A stretch of 64,000 nt of DNA from Oscarella lobularis (Eukaryota > Porifera > Homoscleromorpha > Homosclerophorida > Oscarellidae), in contig NC_089182.1 in assembly GCF_947507565.1 (NCBI RefSeq), forward strand, positions 868,001 to 932,000, read 5' to 3'. The notes under the pieces were generated by a model, which was not told the DNA's origin, did no database searches, and was given only the letters and a program-made list of their open reading frames with translations. Of this stretch, positions 1-9,502 are shown piece after piece (position 1 is the stretch's first letter; each line of letters starts with the position of its first letter). A program made the translations under genes and the position numbers.

Positions 1-3000
1 GAGTCGGACGCAGCCCGCTGATGATGCTGTCCATAAGATCGCACATGTATTTGTATTCACTCTGAATGTCCTGGTAAGGCAACTTGCGCGTTATGATCTC
101 CCATAGGACGATGCCAAAGCTAGAAAGACATCAGAGTGATGAACGCAAAGCAAGGCCGGATCATCTCACTCACCTGTACACATCAGCCGAAGTACCGTAT
201 CCTTTTTTCAAAACGGCTTCAGGAGCTTTCCACAACGAAGTACCAAAGGAGTAGGAGGAATATTTCAAGCGGTCTCGATCCTTGCCACTTAATGAAATTA
301 GTGGCACGTCTTCGCTGAAATCTGAAAAACCGCTATCTACTCCTGACGGTGGCGGTGGCGTGTCGTCTACTGCACTTTCGTCACTTCCTCTGAGAAGAAG
401 AGCGCACCCGAAATCAGCCACCTTGACGCACCAGCGCGTGTCTACGAGCAAATTGGCGCATTTCAAGTCGCGATGGAGCCGCGGGGGATCCAAGCTGTGC
501 AAGTACTGCATTCCCTTGGCGGCGTCCAAAGCGCAGCGCAGTTTTCTTTCGTAGTCGAGCTCCACCTTCGCGTCGTCTAAGATGCCTCGAAGCGATCCCA
601 TCTCCATGAACTCGACGACGAAAGAGGGAGCGACGTCTTCAGGTAGCCACACGGCGCCGATGAAAAGCACGATGTTCTTGTGGCGAACTCGTTTCATCAT
701 GTTGAGCTCTTTGGCGTTGTCGTCTTTCATTATGTCGACTATTTCGGGTTTTAGTTTTTTGACGGCGACCTCGTCGCCGCAGTATTCGCCCCGATACACG
801 ACTCCGAATCCTCCCGTGGCAATGACTTCTTTGATCGTTAACTTCTTGGGGTCGATTGCCCACGCTTGTTCTTCGTCATTGAGTTGTTGCCTTGTTTTTT
901 CTAGAGTTCCCTCCGCCGTTTCTAAAGCGATTTTTTGCTTCTTTCGATAACGCCAGCTCACGCCAAGACAGCCCGAGAATAAACCCACAACTATGGCCAC
1001 GATTAACGCTCCAGATCCTATCAAGTAGTAGGTGGGGATCTGGCACGTCAAGCCCGTGTAACCGGCATCGCATTTGCAAAAAACCGTGTCTTTGTCTCGC
1101 ACTGGTACGCATTTTCCGTGGTGGCAATAGTCGAGAATGCACGTGCAGTTGTCAAAACCGATACTTCCCTCGAGTTCAGTTATCATTCCCGTCGGACACA
1201 TCGTACATGTTTTAGCTCCAGCATTCGAGAACGTTCCCTTAGGACAAATTCTGCACGGAATTGACGTGAAATCGGTGCTGTTGTACCCAGCGAAGCAGCC
1301 CGGTTTGAACGACCAGATACTGGCGGTCTCACCGTAAGTGTCGCTTTGTATCATGTTGATTGAAAAGATTTGATCTTTTCGCGCGAAAAGGACTTGACGG
1401 TCGGTTCCGGGACTCTGATATTGGGACAATCGTATCCACTTCTTTTCATTGAAATCGAGAGTATACTGCCCACGAGATTGAGAACAGTACTTGCGTTTTA
1501 AGTCGTCGGGAGACTGCTTCGTAATCAATGCTTGGCGCAAACGAATACATCGGGCACTGTCAAGTGCGTCGTCTGCGACAATAATTCGCTTTCCAAGCAT
1601 TACTCCTTTGTATTGACAAACGAAATTTTGACTCGGCGACGTGCCTACGTTTAGTATCTTGTGCCTACTCCACGAGGCCGACATCAAATTGAATTGCCAT
1701 GTATAGTTTTGAAAACATCTACCCGCTATTTTCAATTGCCCACTGAAAACGTACATGGAGTTGAGAGTGTGACTATAATAAGCCGAATGGCCGAATCGGC
1801 CGGATGGTCTCAACGCGTTATCGCTTACTCGTACTTCTCTCCATTCGAAATCAAACTCTTTCTCGCGCCTGCCTTGAATCACGGTCAGAATCCAGAGATC
1901 GTTGAAAAGAGAAACATTGTTGCTGTCGCCTTGTGGAGCTACACCTCCAAACAGAAGGAAGCTCGAGTTTTGCAATGATACGAGTGACGCGAAAGCTCTA
2001 GGCGATGGACTACTAACGTTTCCCAACTGCACCCAAGTTCGCAAGTGATCGAGATACAGCCACAGTTCGTTGACAGCGGATACTTTAGCGTCATAATGAA
2101 CAAAATATTTTCGCAATCCGAATCCCAATAGCAGGTAGTTGTGATATGATACCACCGACGCCGTGAAGGGTATGACGTCTGGAAACTCGTCCAAGTCGTA
2201 TCGCCACCATCGAAAAGTCTTCAAGTCTAGCGTCCACATTTCTGGCACTGTCATATGCCGTATATGGATAAAGTAAGTCCATATGTCCTGTCCTTCGACC
2301 GACAGCTGTACATCATGGTTTTCATAATGGCCTGTAAAATAGAGAAGGTGGTCGTTTATTGTAGTATAGGCTGCAAAAGTGGACAGCAAATCGGGAGAAA
2401 GAATCGGCGTGTTGTCTCTCACCCATTTCAATGAGACCCCCGTCTTCTCTTCGTTTCCCTGCAATCTCCACATATTCGAATCAGTTGGATGGCCACCGTA
2501 GACGAACAGTTCGTTTTCATTTACAGCTGCTCTCGCGAACACAATCCTTTGTAGTCTAGCTTTGTAGTTAGAGTCTGCTGAATGGAATGTTGACGCAGCT
2601 CCGTCGAGGTTCATAGTCACTGCGTCTAGCCCGTTGGAAACAACGAGCGTTTTCAACGTGGTGTAGTACCCGTGGACGGAACCACCAAACTGATTAAAGT
2701 CATAGGGAATTCTTTCTCCCTTTTCCCATTCACGCGTACTGACGTTGAAACGCAATAGCCTGAAACTTAACGAATTATTCTCGATATCAGACCACAAGAG
2801 TCCAAAGAAATACACGTTGTTCATATGATAATCGACGTAAGGCGCAATTGACATTACAACTTCATCTGGCTTTGTTTCAATATGTTCCCATCTATACTCG
2901 GGACTGATTCCGCGATCAAAACCGCTGTCGTTTACGCAATTCAAAAGCCACAGTTCCGTGAGCCCTATCGAGTGGAAAAGTACAACAAACAGAGACTCTT

Positions 3001-4092
3001 TGCAACTGCAATTCGACGAGTTCTGTCCCAGAACAGCGAAACTGTGAAACTCAAAATTCCGTGAAAACAATGTCGATTTGCTTCCGTTAGTGATAGTAGT
3101 TTGCACTTCAATCCAAGTTTCAGTTTGACCATCAAAGATCCACGTGTCATTAGGTGTCACATCTGATAATGTCCCCCAGCAAACGTTATCAGTGCAATAG
3201 ATGCCTCCTGTCAGAAACACACGACTGCCGCATAGTGTTGCCATAGTATGGCCCTGCCTTGCATGAGGCTCAGACTTTAGGTCGAGTTGAGTCCACGAAT
3301 ACGTTCGTGGACTGTATATCCACGTATCGCCCAGCGAGCTCTCATTTGTTTCTGAGCGAGGAGTGCCAGAAATGAGCCTTCCTCCAAACAGAAGAAGTCT
3401 TTTCGGGGACCCGATTTTTGACTCGTTTCGAGAGTAAAATACCATAGCTTGATCCCTTCTATAGCTAGGCACGTTTGATTTCCACGCGGCTTCAGAACGC
3501 AAGTTGCACCAGTTATTTATCGCTTCTTCCTTCAGCGTGCACACGAGAGGATCGAATTTCGCCAGCTGCCTCTCAAAATATTCTTCATTGCGATCGCCAG
3601 AGATGGGCAAAGCGAACAGAAGCGGAACTTGAAACAAAACGATCTAATAATGCACTAATAAGGGCCGGGGCATCTCATAATCTAGCTAAGGCGTCACCCT
3701 AACTCGATCAGATTATCGATGACACAAGGCAGGGTGCACGGTCGACCCCTGACCGAACGTGTACTGCGGTGCCAGGGACTGGCGCAGTATATGTATGAAA
3801 CAGCCTTCCTGGCACTTGGTTACTAACTGACTTTTGATGTCAGTCATGATACAGTCCAATCCCAGTTGTTTCATATGTATGTGCTCTTCATGCAGCCTCG
3901 CCTCCTAAAGACCCCAGAAGAGGGCGGCTGGTCGGGGACGAGGCTATTCTTTGCTAGCTATGATCAATTAAAGCATGCGTATGGCTTACCGTAGCTGCCG
4001 TTTTCATTGGCACCGTTTGCCAGGATATGCGGGAAAGAATGTCTTACCCGGATATCAACGCAGATATTTTCCTGCCTGGAAGTTGCCGCATG

Positions 4093-4125
<33 letters not shown>

Positions 4126-4198
4126 CGCGCTGCGCGCGAAGGAGTAGGCACGTAGCAAAAATAACCGTACCTGCGGCCAGCAGAAGAAAAATCGTCAT
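1..4198 (-). CDS. Kelch-repeat / EGF transmembrane receptor kinase (TKL-like), 3' partial
   Basis: Single-pass receptor kinase running off the left edge. Three exons are visible: 4171-4198, 174-3627 and <1-119, separated by GT-AG introns. The first exon encodes MTIFLLLAA, and splicing to VPLLFALPIS completes a signal peptide. The ectodomain to about residue 760 holds kelch-like repeats (LLLFGG, VFLTGG, YVFSGQ motifs). A Cys-rich ephrin-receptor-like stretch follows (~785-830, CPKGTFSNAGAKTC), then one EGF module (~835-870), a membrane helix (~880-905) and a basic stop-transfer. The kinase starts at ~939: glycine loop ATGGFGVVYRG, VAVKK lysine, HRDLKCAN catalytic loop, DFG, WKAPE, and FGIVLWEI in the edge exon. 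HRDLKxAN is the serine/threonine or TKL form, not the HRDLAARN of tyrosine kinases. The ligand is unknown. The activation segment is unusually long. Family assignment is sure; function is not. Confidence 0.9.
3628..4170 (-). other. Long first intron of the kelch-EGF kinase gene
   Basis: Intron between the signal-peptide exon and the main exon, with a GTACGG donor and TTTCAAG acceptor. At 543 bp it is roughly ten times the usual intron in this window. It contains the GA microsatellite. No other coding segment in it could be supported. Confidence 0.7.
4092..4126. repeat. GA microsatellite
   Basis: Near-perfect (GA)n run of about 35 bp followed by a CGCG-rich palindrome (GCGCGCTGCGCGC). It lies inside the first intron of the kelch-EGF kinase gene. 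Confidence 0.9.
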
Positions 4199-4276
4199 GA
4201 AATAGGGGAAAAAAACAGGCAACGACGACACCAAAACGCTTCAGCAAAAAACCAACATCGAAAATCCTCAAATCAG

Positions 4277-6859
4277 TTACATGTCCAAAACTTTACGACC
4301 GGCGTTGATAATGTCTTCATCCTCAGGCCATTTGGCCGCAGTCGTTCCCTTGTCGTTCCCCTTGGCCTGCCATTGAGCGAGGCTCATTCCGCATTCGGTG
4401 ACTTTCCCAGTGGGAGTGAAGATCTGATTATCGTGCACGACCGTCATTCCGGGCCCCGAACACGTGCCGTGCCCGTAGTCGCCGTCGCCATTCATGACGA
4501 CATAATTGTTATAGAACATATCCTCGTGTCCCTCCAGCTGACCGCAAATGCCGAAACCGCGTCCAACGTAAGCGTAGACGTTGTCATGGTGATGATTGTC
4601 GTGACCGTCAAAGTCATTTTTCATCCCATTTCCGCTATAGGCGAAAAAGTTGTTGTGGGTCTCGTAGTAGCACGATCCGTCGTCGTTGTCGATCGCCTCC
4701 TGGCTGTTGTAGTTCGCAATCATAAAGTTTTTGGATATATAGTCGTATTGCTTGATGGGAGACGGCGTCTTTCCGTCGAGCACCTTCGTGACGAACACCT
4801 GACGATCCCAGCTATTGAACGGTCCGTGATCGCCCGATTCTCGACACGTGTTAAACAGAATGTTCTCCGTGAGATTCGACGCGCCGCCGAAGCCGTCGTT
4901 GAAATTGATTCCGGCTCGCGGTCCGTTGAAGAAAACGTTTCCCTGGAGGAGATTCTGACACGACTTCGCTTGGAAGTAGAACGACGACTGTTTCTCCCAA
5001 ATTCCCAGCTCGTGAACGAAATTATAGAGAATTCGATTGAAACGAGGCTGATTGCCGTCGGTGCCGTTCGGTCCCATGCCGTCGATTCCCGCTCCGCTCG
5101 TGTATCCCCACGAAGCGATGGCCGTGTCGCCGATCCACGCGAATTCCGACTTCTGAACGGTCGTATTTCGATTGTATCCCGATATCATGACGGCATTTCC
5201 GTCGAGACGTTCGAAGAGACAAGAGTCGATCATCGCGTTTTCGGTTCCTTCGAGAAAGATCGCTCCCGCGCGCTGGAGAGCCCAATCGCCGCCCGACGGC
5301 ATTCCGTGGGGATCCATGTACGTGTAGGCCGTGTCGCGAAAACCGATTCCTCGGTACGAAATTCCCGTTACCGGTTTGTCTTGACTTCCCGTCACGTTGA
5401 AAAGGGTTTTGACGTTCGTTACGACGTACTGAGTGTCGGCGGGAGGCATTCCAGTCCCGTTGTAATAGAAGTAGAGCATCTTCGTTTTCTCGTCGAAGAA
5501 GTACTCGTTGGGACTGTCGAGTTCTTCGAAAACGTTCTCGATGTAAAAATTGTCGCCGTTGTTGTTTCCTCTCGCGCCTTGAAAGCCTCCCTTGCTGAAT
5601 GTGAACGTCGACTTGCCGGCGTCGTAGCCCCCTATTTCGAACATCCAACTCGCCCAATGACCGGGTCTCCACACCTGCAGGACGCCACCCATGGGATTTT
5701 TGTAGGGAGAGTTGGGCAAAACGCTCTTGTCTGCAACCATTCCGGACGGAACTTTGTACGTGAAGGCGCCGCCGCCTTGAGTTCCGCTTCCGCACCAATA
5801 GCCGGCAGGCGGATCAAAGTCTTTGCAAGGTCCACCAATGCCGAGTTGATACTTTTGAAACATGTGCGGAGTCGTGTTTCGAAGCGGCATGTCCGGATTG
5901 ACTTCTTTGTCCGGTTTGGACGGCAGTGTGGGAGCTACCCACGATTTAGCCTTGAGTTCGGAACCGAAACCCATTTCGGGATCGGCATTCGGATATCGTG
6001 CACGAATAGCTCTCATGCCGTTGACACGAAATCCCGGAACGGCGTCGATGTTGGAAAGTTGAGCGACGTAGATATTCGGACCGGCGTTTTTGTGACCGCT
6101 CACGTGTCCGTCTTCCTGGGTGGGACTGTAATTCCCGTCGAAACGGAACCAACATTGGCGACTATAGCTACCCTGGTGCGAATCGTGCCACGTCCACACA
6201 TTGCAACTTCCGTTGCGTTGGCACATCATCTCGCAATCTTGCCACGTGTCGTACGTCCCATTGATTGCTATGGCGCCCGGAGTTGGATGCATTGCATAGA
6301 TGGCGTTTTCGTTCTGAGCGACCGCCCAAGCGGTGCTATTGGACACCTTATACGGTTTCCATTCCGGTTTTATTGATATTCCTCCGCTAATCCACGCCTC
6401 TTCGCCTTTGAAATTCATTATCGTCGCTCCGCTGTGCGTCGCGTTTAGGTTGATCGTGTCCTGTAGGTAGTGGGTGCCGGCTCGTAGAACGATGGTCGAG
6501 CCCATCGAAGCTGCCATCACTGCTTTGCTGATTGTTTGGAAGGGCTTTTCCATTGTACCGGGATTGCTGTCGCTTCCCTTGTCCGCGTCGACGTAGAATG
6601 TGGAGTCGGCGTTGGGAAGATCAAAGACGGCTATTCGTGACTTGGCAAACGTTTTTGCCGGAATGGAGAGATTGCAGGACTGCGTCGACGAGCCGTCGAG
6701 GGCGTCGGCAACTTCTTGAAACTGAGCCTTTGTGCGAAAAGGCTGGATTTTCATTGCGTACTCCAAGAGGAATTGACGCATTTTGCAATCGAACCTTTTT
6801 TGGTCAGCGCTGGGACTCGGTACGAGTGCCAGGAGAAGGACAAAGCTCAGAGATCTCAT
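4277..6859 (-). CDS. Secreted right-handed beta-helix protein with PAN/apple-like module
   Basis: Single-exon gene of 860 residues. The start is the ATG giving MRSLSFVLLLALVPSPSA, a clear signal peptide; a TTG-initiated extension upstream was not used. Residues ~90-140 (YVDADKGSDSNPGTMEKPF, then IVLRAGTHYL) match the N-cap of pectate-lyase-like parallel beta-helix proteins. A Cys-rich insert at ~195-265 (DCEMMCQRNGSCNVWTW) resembles a PAN/apple module. The C-terminal half has N-rich beta-helix coils (GNAVMISGYNRN, SCLFERLDG). It has many N-glycosylation sequons. Members of this fold cleave or bind polysaccharides, but I cannot place catalytic residues, so the substrate is unknown. Its stop lies 78 bp upstream of the kelch kinase start on the same strand. 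The lack of introns is unusual here, though some other genes in the window also lack them. Confidence 0.8.
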   Translation of the reverse strand: MRSLSFVLLLALVPSPSADQKRFDCKMRQFLLEYAMKIQPFRTKAQFQEVADALDGSSTQSCNLSIPAKTFAKSRIAVFDLPNADSTFYVDADKGSDSNPGTMEKPFQTISKAVMAASMGSTIVLRAGTHYLQDTINLNATHSGATIMNFKGEEAWISGGISIKPEWKPYKVSNSTAWAVAQNENAIYAMHPTPGAIAINGTYDTWQDCEMMCQRNGSCNVWTWHDSHQGSYSRQCWFRFDGNYSPTQEDGHVSGHKNAGPNIYVAQLSNIDAVPGFRVNGMRAIRARYPNADPEMGFGSELKAKSWVAPTLPSKPDKEVNPDMPLRNTTPHMFQKYQLGIGGPCKDFDPPAGYWCGSGTQGGGAFTYKVPSGMVADKSVLPNSPYKNPMGGVLQVWRPGHWASWMFEIGGYDAGKSTFTFSKGGFQGARGNNNGDNFYIENVFEELDSPNEYFFDEKTKMLYFYYNGTGMPPADTQYVVTNVKTLFNVTGSQDKPVTGISYRGIGFRDTAYTYMDPHGMPSGGDWALQRAGAIFLEGTENAMIDSCLFERLDGNAVMISGYNRNTTVQKSEFAWIGDTAIASWGYTSGAGIDGMGPNGTDGNQPRFNRILYNFVHELGIWEKQSSFYFQAKSCQNLLQGNVFFNGPRAGINFNDGFGGASNLTENILFNTCRESGDHGPFNSWDRQVFVTKVLDGKTPSPIKQYDYISKNFMIANYNSQEAIDNDDGSCYYETHNNFFAYSGNGMKNDFDGHDNHHHDNVYAYVGRGFGICGQLEGHEDMFYNNYVVMNGDGDYGHGTCSGPGMTVVHDNQIFTPTGKVTECGMSLAQWQAKGNDKGTTAAKWPEDEDIINAGRKVLDM

Positions 6860-7282
6860 AGTGGTCGCCAATCACGTGACTCTTCAAAACATAGGCGTGG
6901 TCGCTTCTCGTCCACGGCACGCTAGCCATGAGGCAGACTCGAAAAAACAGTGCTTTTCCGCATGATGGGGCTGCCTAACGTCGATTGTAGCTATGCAATT
7001 GAGAAAGAGAATGTCGACTTGGCGAAGACATGCCGGGATGGCTTTCTTCAAAGGTAAGAGACCGTAGACATCCTTTTTTCAGTTGCATCAGGACAGTCCA
7101 TGGTTGCATATGGTAATACATAGTTCGTACGTTGGGCTCTAAAGTTGTACGAACGACAGTCGCTCTCTAAAAGTATGCAACTGCTAGTCTAGACTAGTGA
7201 CTCTATAGTACTGTAATGTCCTCCACAGAGTCATACGATGTCTCGAGCTAAAACAACAAACACACTTATAGCGAGATAGTTT
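6860..7282. other. Intergenic, no supported gene
   Basis: Separates the beta-helix gene start from the stop of the first Frizzled-like gene, so it should hold the beta-helix promoter. A short plus-strand frame at 6965-7060 ends at a GTAAG but has no convincing continuation. Confidence 0.5.
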
Positions 7283-9354
7283 TCAGTTTTGAGCGAGCGT
7301 TGGAAGCCTACTAGCTCTTGCTCTGCAGCAAGAGGTGACTCGTTTCCATGTCTTGGTCCAAAATCTTCGTGCTTCTTTCGGCGTAAGAGAGAGGGCGGCC
7401 AAAGCAAACAGAGCAAAATTGCCGAGTAAAAGGTCAACAATGGCAACAATTTCAGAACTCGACGCCAATTTTTCGCTGCAATGTTTTGCAGATCCGTTTG
7501 TTGTTTCTCTACAGAGAACGTATTGAACAAACGTGGCTATTCGAGCCGATCTGGCATTTGTGCCCAGATAAACTGCAATTGTTGTCATTATGAAACTGAA
7601 ACAGAGAGGTACAACGAGCGAATTCAGAATAAATCTTTTCTGAATCAACGAATACGCGTCATGTGACGGCGATTTCTTGTGGTCACGCGTTGCTAAGTTT
7701 TGGTGAAATTGCTTGACCTACGATCAGAGCCATAATTGTTTAAATAAATCAAACGTTGTGGTAATTTACTTTATAAAGTTTGTGTATTATAAAAAATGAC
7801 ATAACGGCTCCTGAAAAGATGATGAAGCAGCTGGGTAACATTTGAGTATAGAAATATAGGCCAAGAGTGCGAGAGCTGCACGAAATTGTAAACACAGTTG
7901 AGTGGGAATAACGTCCTCCAATTGTCAGTGATGCAACCACGAGACCGGTAGGCACAAGAGAGGACAGAACCAACTGAATTATGAAAACGAGTTTTCTCCG
8001 CTGCCGTTTCGTGCCACATGCATCTGCTCTCCAAACGATAACAAAAGTGTTATATATCGAGCTCAGCCACCACATTAGAGTGGAAATAAATCCGAAATGG
8101 ACTAGAAGTCCTAGCAGTTGGATAATATTAATGCAATAATTGCAGTTGTAATCTGCTCACCTTGAACGTTGCACAGTTTAGTAGGATCCGTCCACGATCC
8201 TATCAGGTCCTTGTGTTTGCAGTAAATTTTGTCTGCTGGCCAAATAACAGGCATAGTTAGAGCAATATCTATATCAGCACAGCGCGTAAACAATTTGATA
8301 GCACTTGATAAGAACGGACTTACTGACAATTGTCCAACTAACAGCTACTAAAAAACTTGGGAGGGTGTGATAATCGAACCTGAAAGCCGACGTACACATA
8401 CACCTAATGCGTAAGAAGAAGAGGGTCTTATCTTACAACTGGAGAGTGTTGAGCCAAGTAAAAAATATGACGAAAAGTACGCACCAGCCGAAGACTACCG
8501 TTAGCAACAGTGCACCGTAGCAGCCGTTCGAAAGAACAGGAGTTTTCCACTCAGATTCCTTGCAGGGAGGCGAACATGGATAGTCCGCTGAGTACTTTAC
8601 ATTTGTTGTTTTTGTAAGCGGATAAGGGCACTGACCGGTTGAATTTGAGCTGTTGTCCCATGTAAAGTACTCTGCACAATCGGGAGGTCTTACGCAAAGA
8701 CCGCTGTTTTTCTTTGGTAGTTTGTCCAATTTCATCCAAGTTCTTTTCAGGCTCTCACATTTGGAGGTATTCACCTCGAGGCACAGCCGACGAGTGACCA
8801 ACTCATCGGAATCACTGCAGTCTCTGTAGACGTAACGGCAGAGCAGCGGTTCCACTTGGCGAGTACAAGACGATCGTACAGTCGATCTCAGTAGCGCGAA
8901 AACGAATTGCAGCTCGCTGTTGACCTTCTTCCTGTCCCCACATCCGGAAATAGAGACATTAGCCGCGGTTTTAAGTCGTCCTCGCATGAAATCGGGAAGC
9001 GAACTGCAGTTAGGACTGATAGCCTTCCTGGGCACTTCTTGACACGTTTGACTGTTTTGGGTCTTGGGGAAAGGAAAGTCCGATTACTTTCAATTTCAGT
9101 CATTCGCTCCAGACTCAAAACAAGGGACGAACTTAAACACGCGTAGAGGGTTACTGCAATAGTTGTCTTACATTCAAGTTGCTACCAGTAACGTCCCACG
9201 GATCGGCATAGTAGACGTAAACGGGCGTAGCCGTTACCAGTAGCAGGATAACCAAGCCCGTGCCTAACAGTATGCTTCCTGCCAGACTTTTTCTGCTGGC
9301 AGAGCGTTCTGTCGTAGTAGGACGAATCAGGTTTTGCGTTTCCTGCGAGAGCAT
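7283..9354 (-). CDS. Frizzled-like class F GPCR, copy A
   Basis: Six exons rebuilt from splice sites: 9172-9354, 8437-9062, about 8324-8379, about 8165-8270, about 7790-8090 and 7283 to about 7715. The extracellular part is a Frizzled-type Cys-rich domain (TCQEVP, LLCRYVYRDC, about ten cysteines). Seven helices follow: GALLLTVVFGWCVLFVIFF (1), FLVAVSWTIV (2), a linker with conserved Cys, TLMWWLSSIYNTFVIV (3), and so on. The helix 3 WW motif and the later helices fit Frizzled/Smoothened. Frizzleds bind Wnt and signal through Dishevelled; whether this one does is uncertain. The C-tail has KEARRFW instead of the Lys-Thr-X3-Trp motif. An N-terminal hydrophobic segment follows about 26 polar residues. 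It is paralogous to the next gene upstream. Confidence 0.8.
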
Positions 9355-9502
9355 GCTGTCCGAGTTTGATATGTGAAAAGTGTCACGCGCACGTAATGAA
9401 ATCGATTTTACGTTTGGAATCTAAAAGCAGGCGAGGCTACTAAAAACCACGCCAATATACATGTAGAGTCTGCAGTTTTAGTTCAAAAGGGACGAACAAG
9501 TC

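Noticed and set aside
4373-6376. 667-residue open frame antisense to the beta-helix gene
   Set aside because: It mirrors the codon bias of the intronless sense gene, has no recognisable domain, and the sense frame has a signal peptide and clear fold motifs.
6962-7140. Short plus-strand frame ending at a GTAAG with a nearby TTTTTTCAG
   Set aside because: The implied intron would be about 29 bp, shorter than any other here, and the peptide has no recognisable features.
8365-8385. GGTTCGATT resembling a tRNA B box
   Set aside because: No A box, acceptor stem or cloverleaf fits around it, and it is part of a Frizzled-like coding exon.
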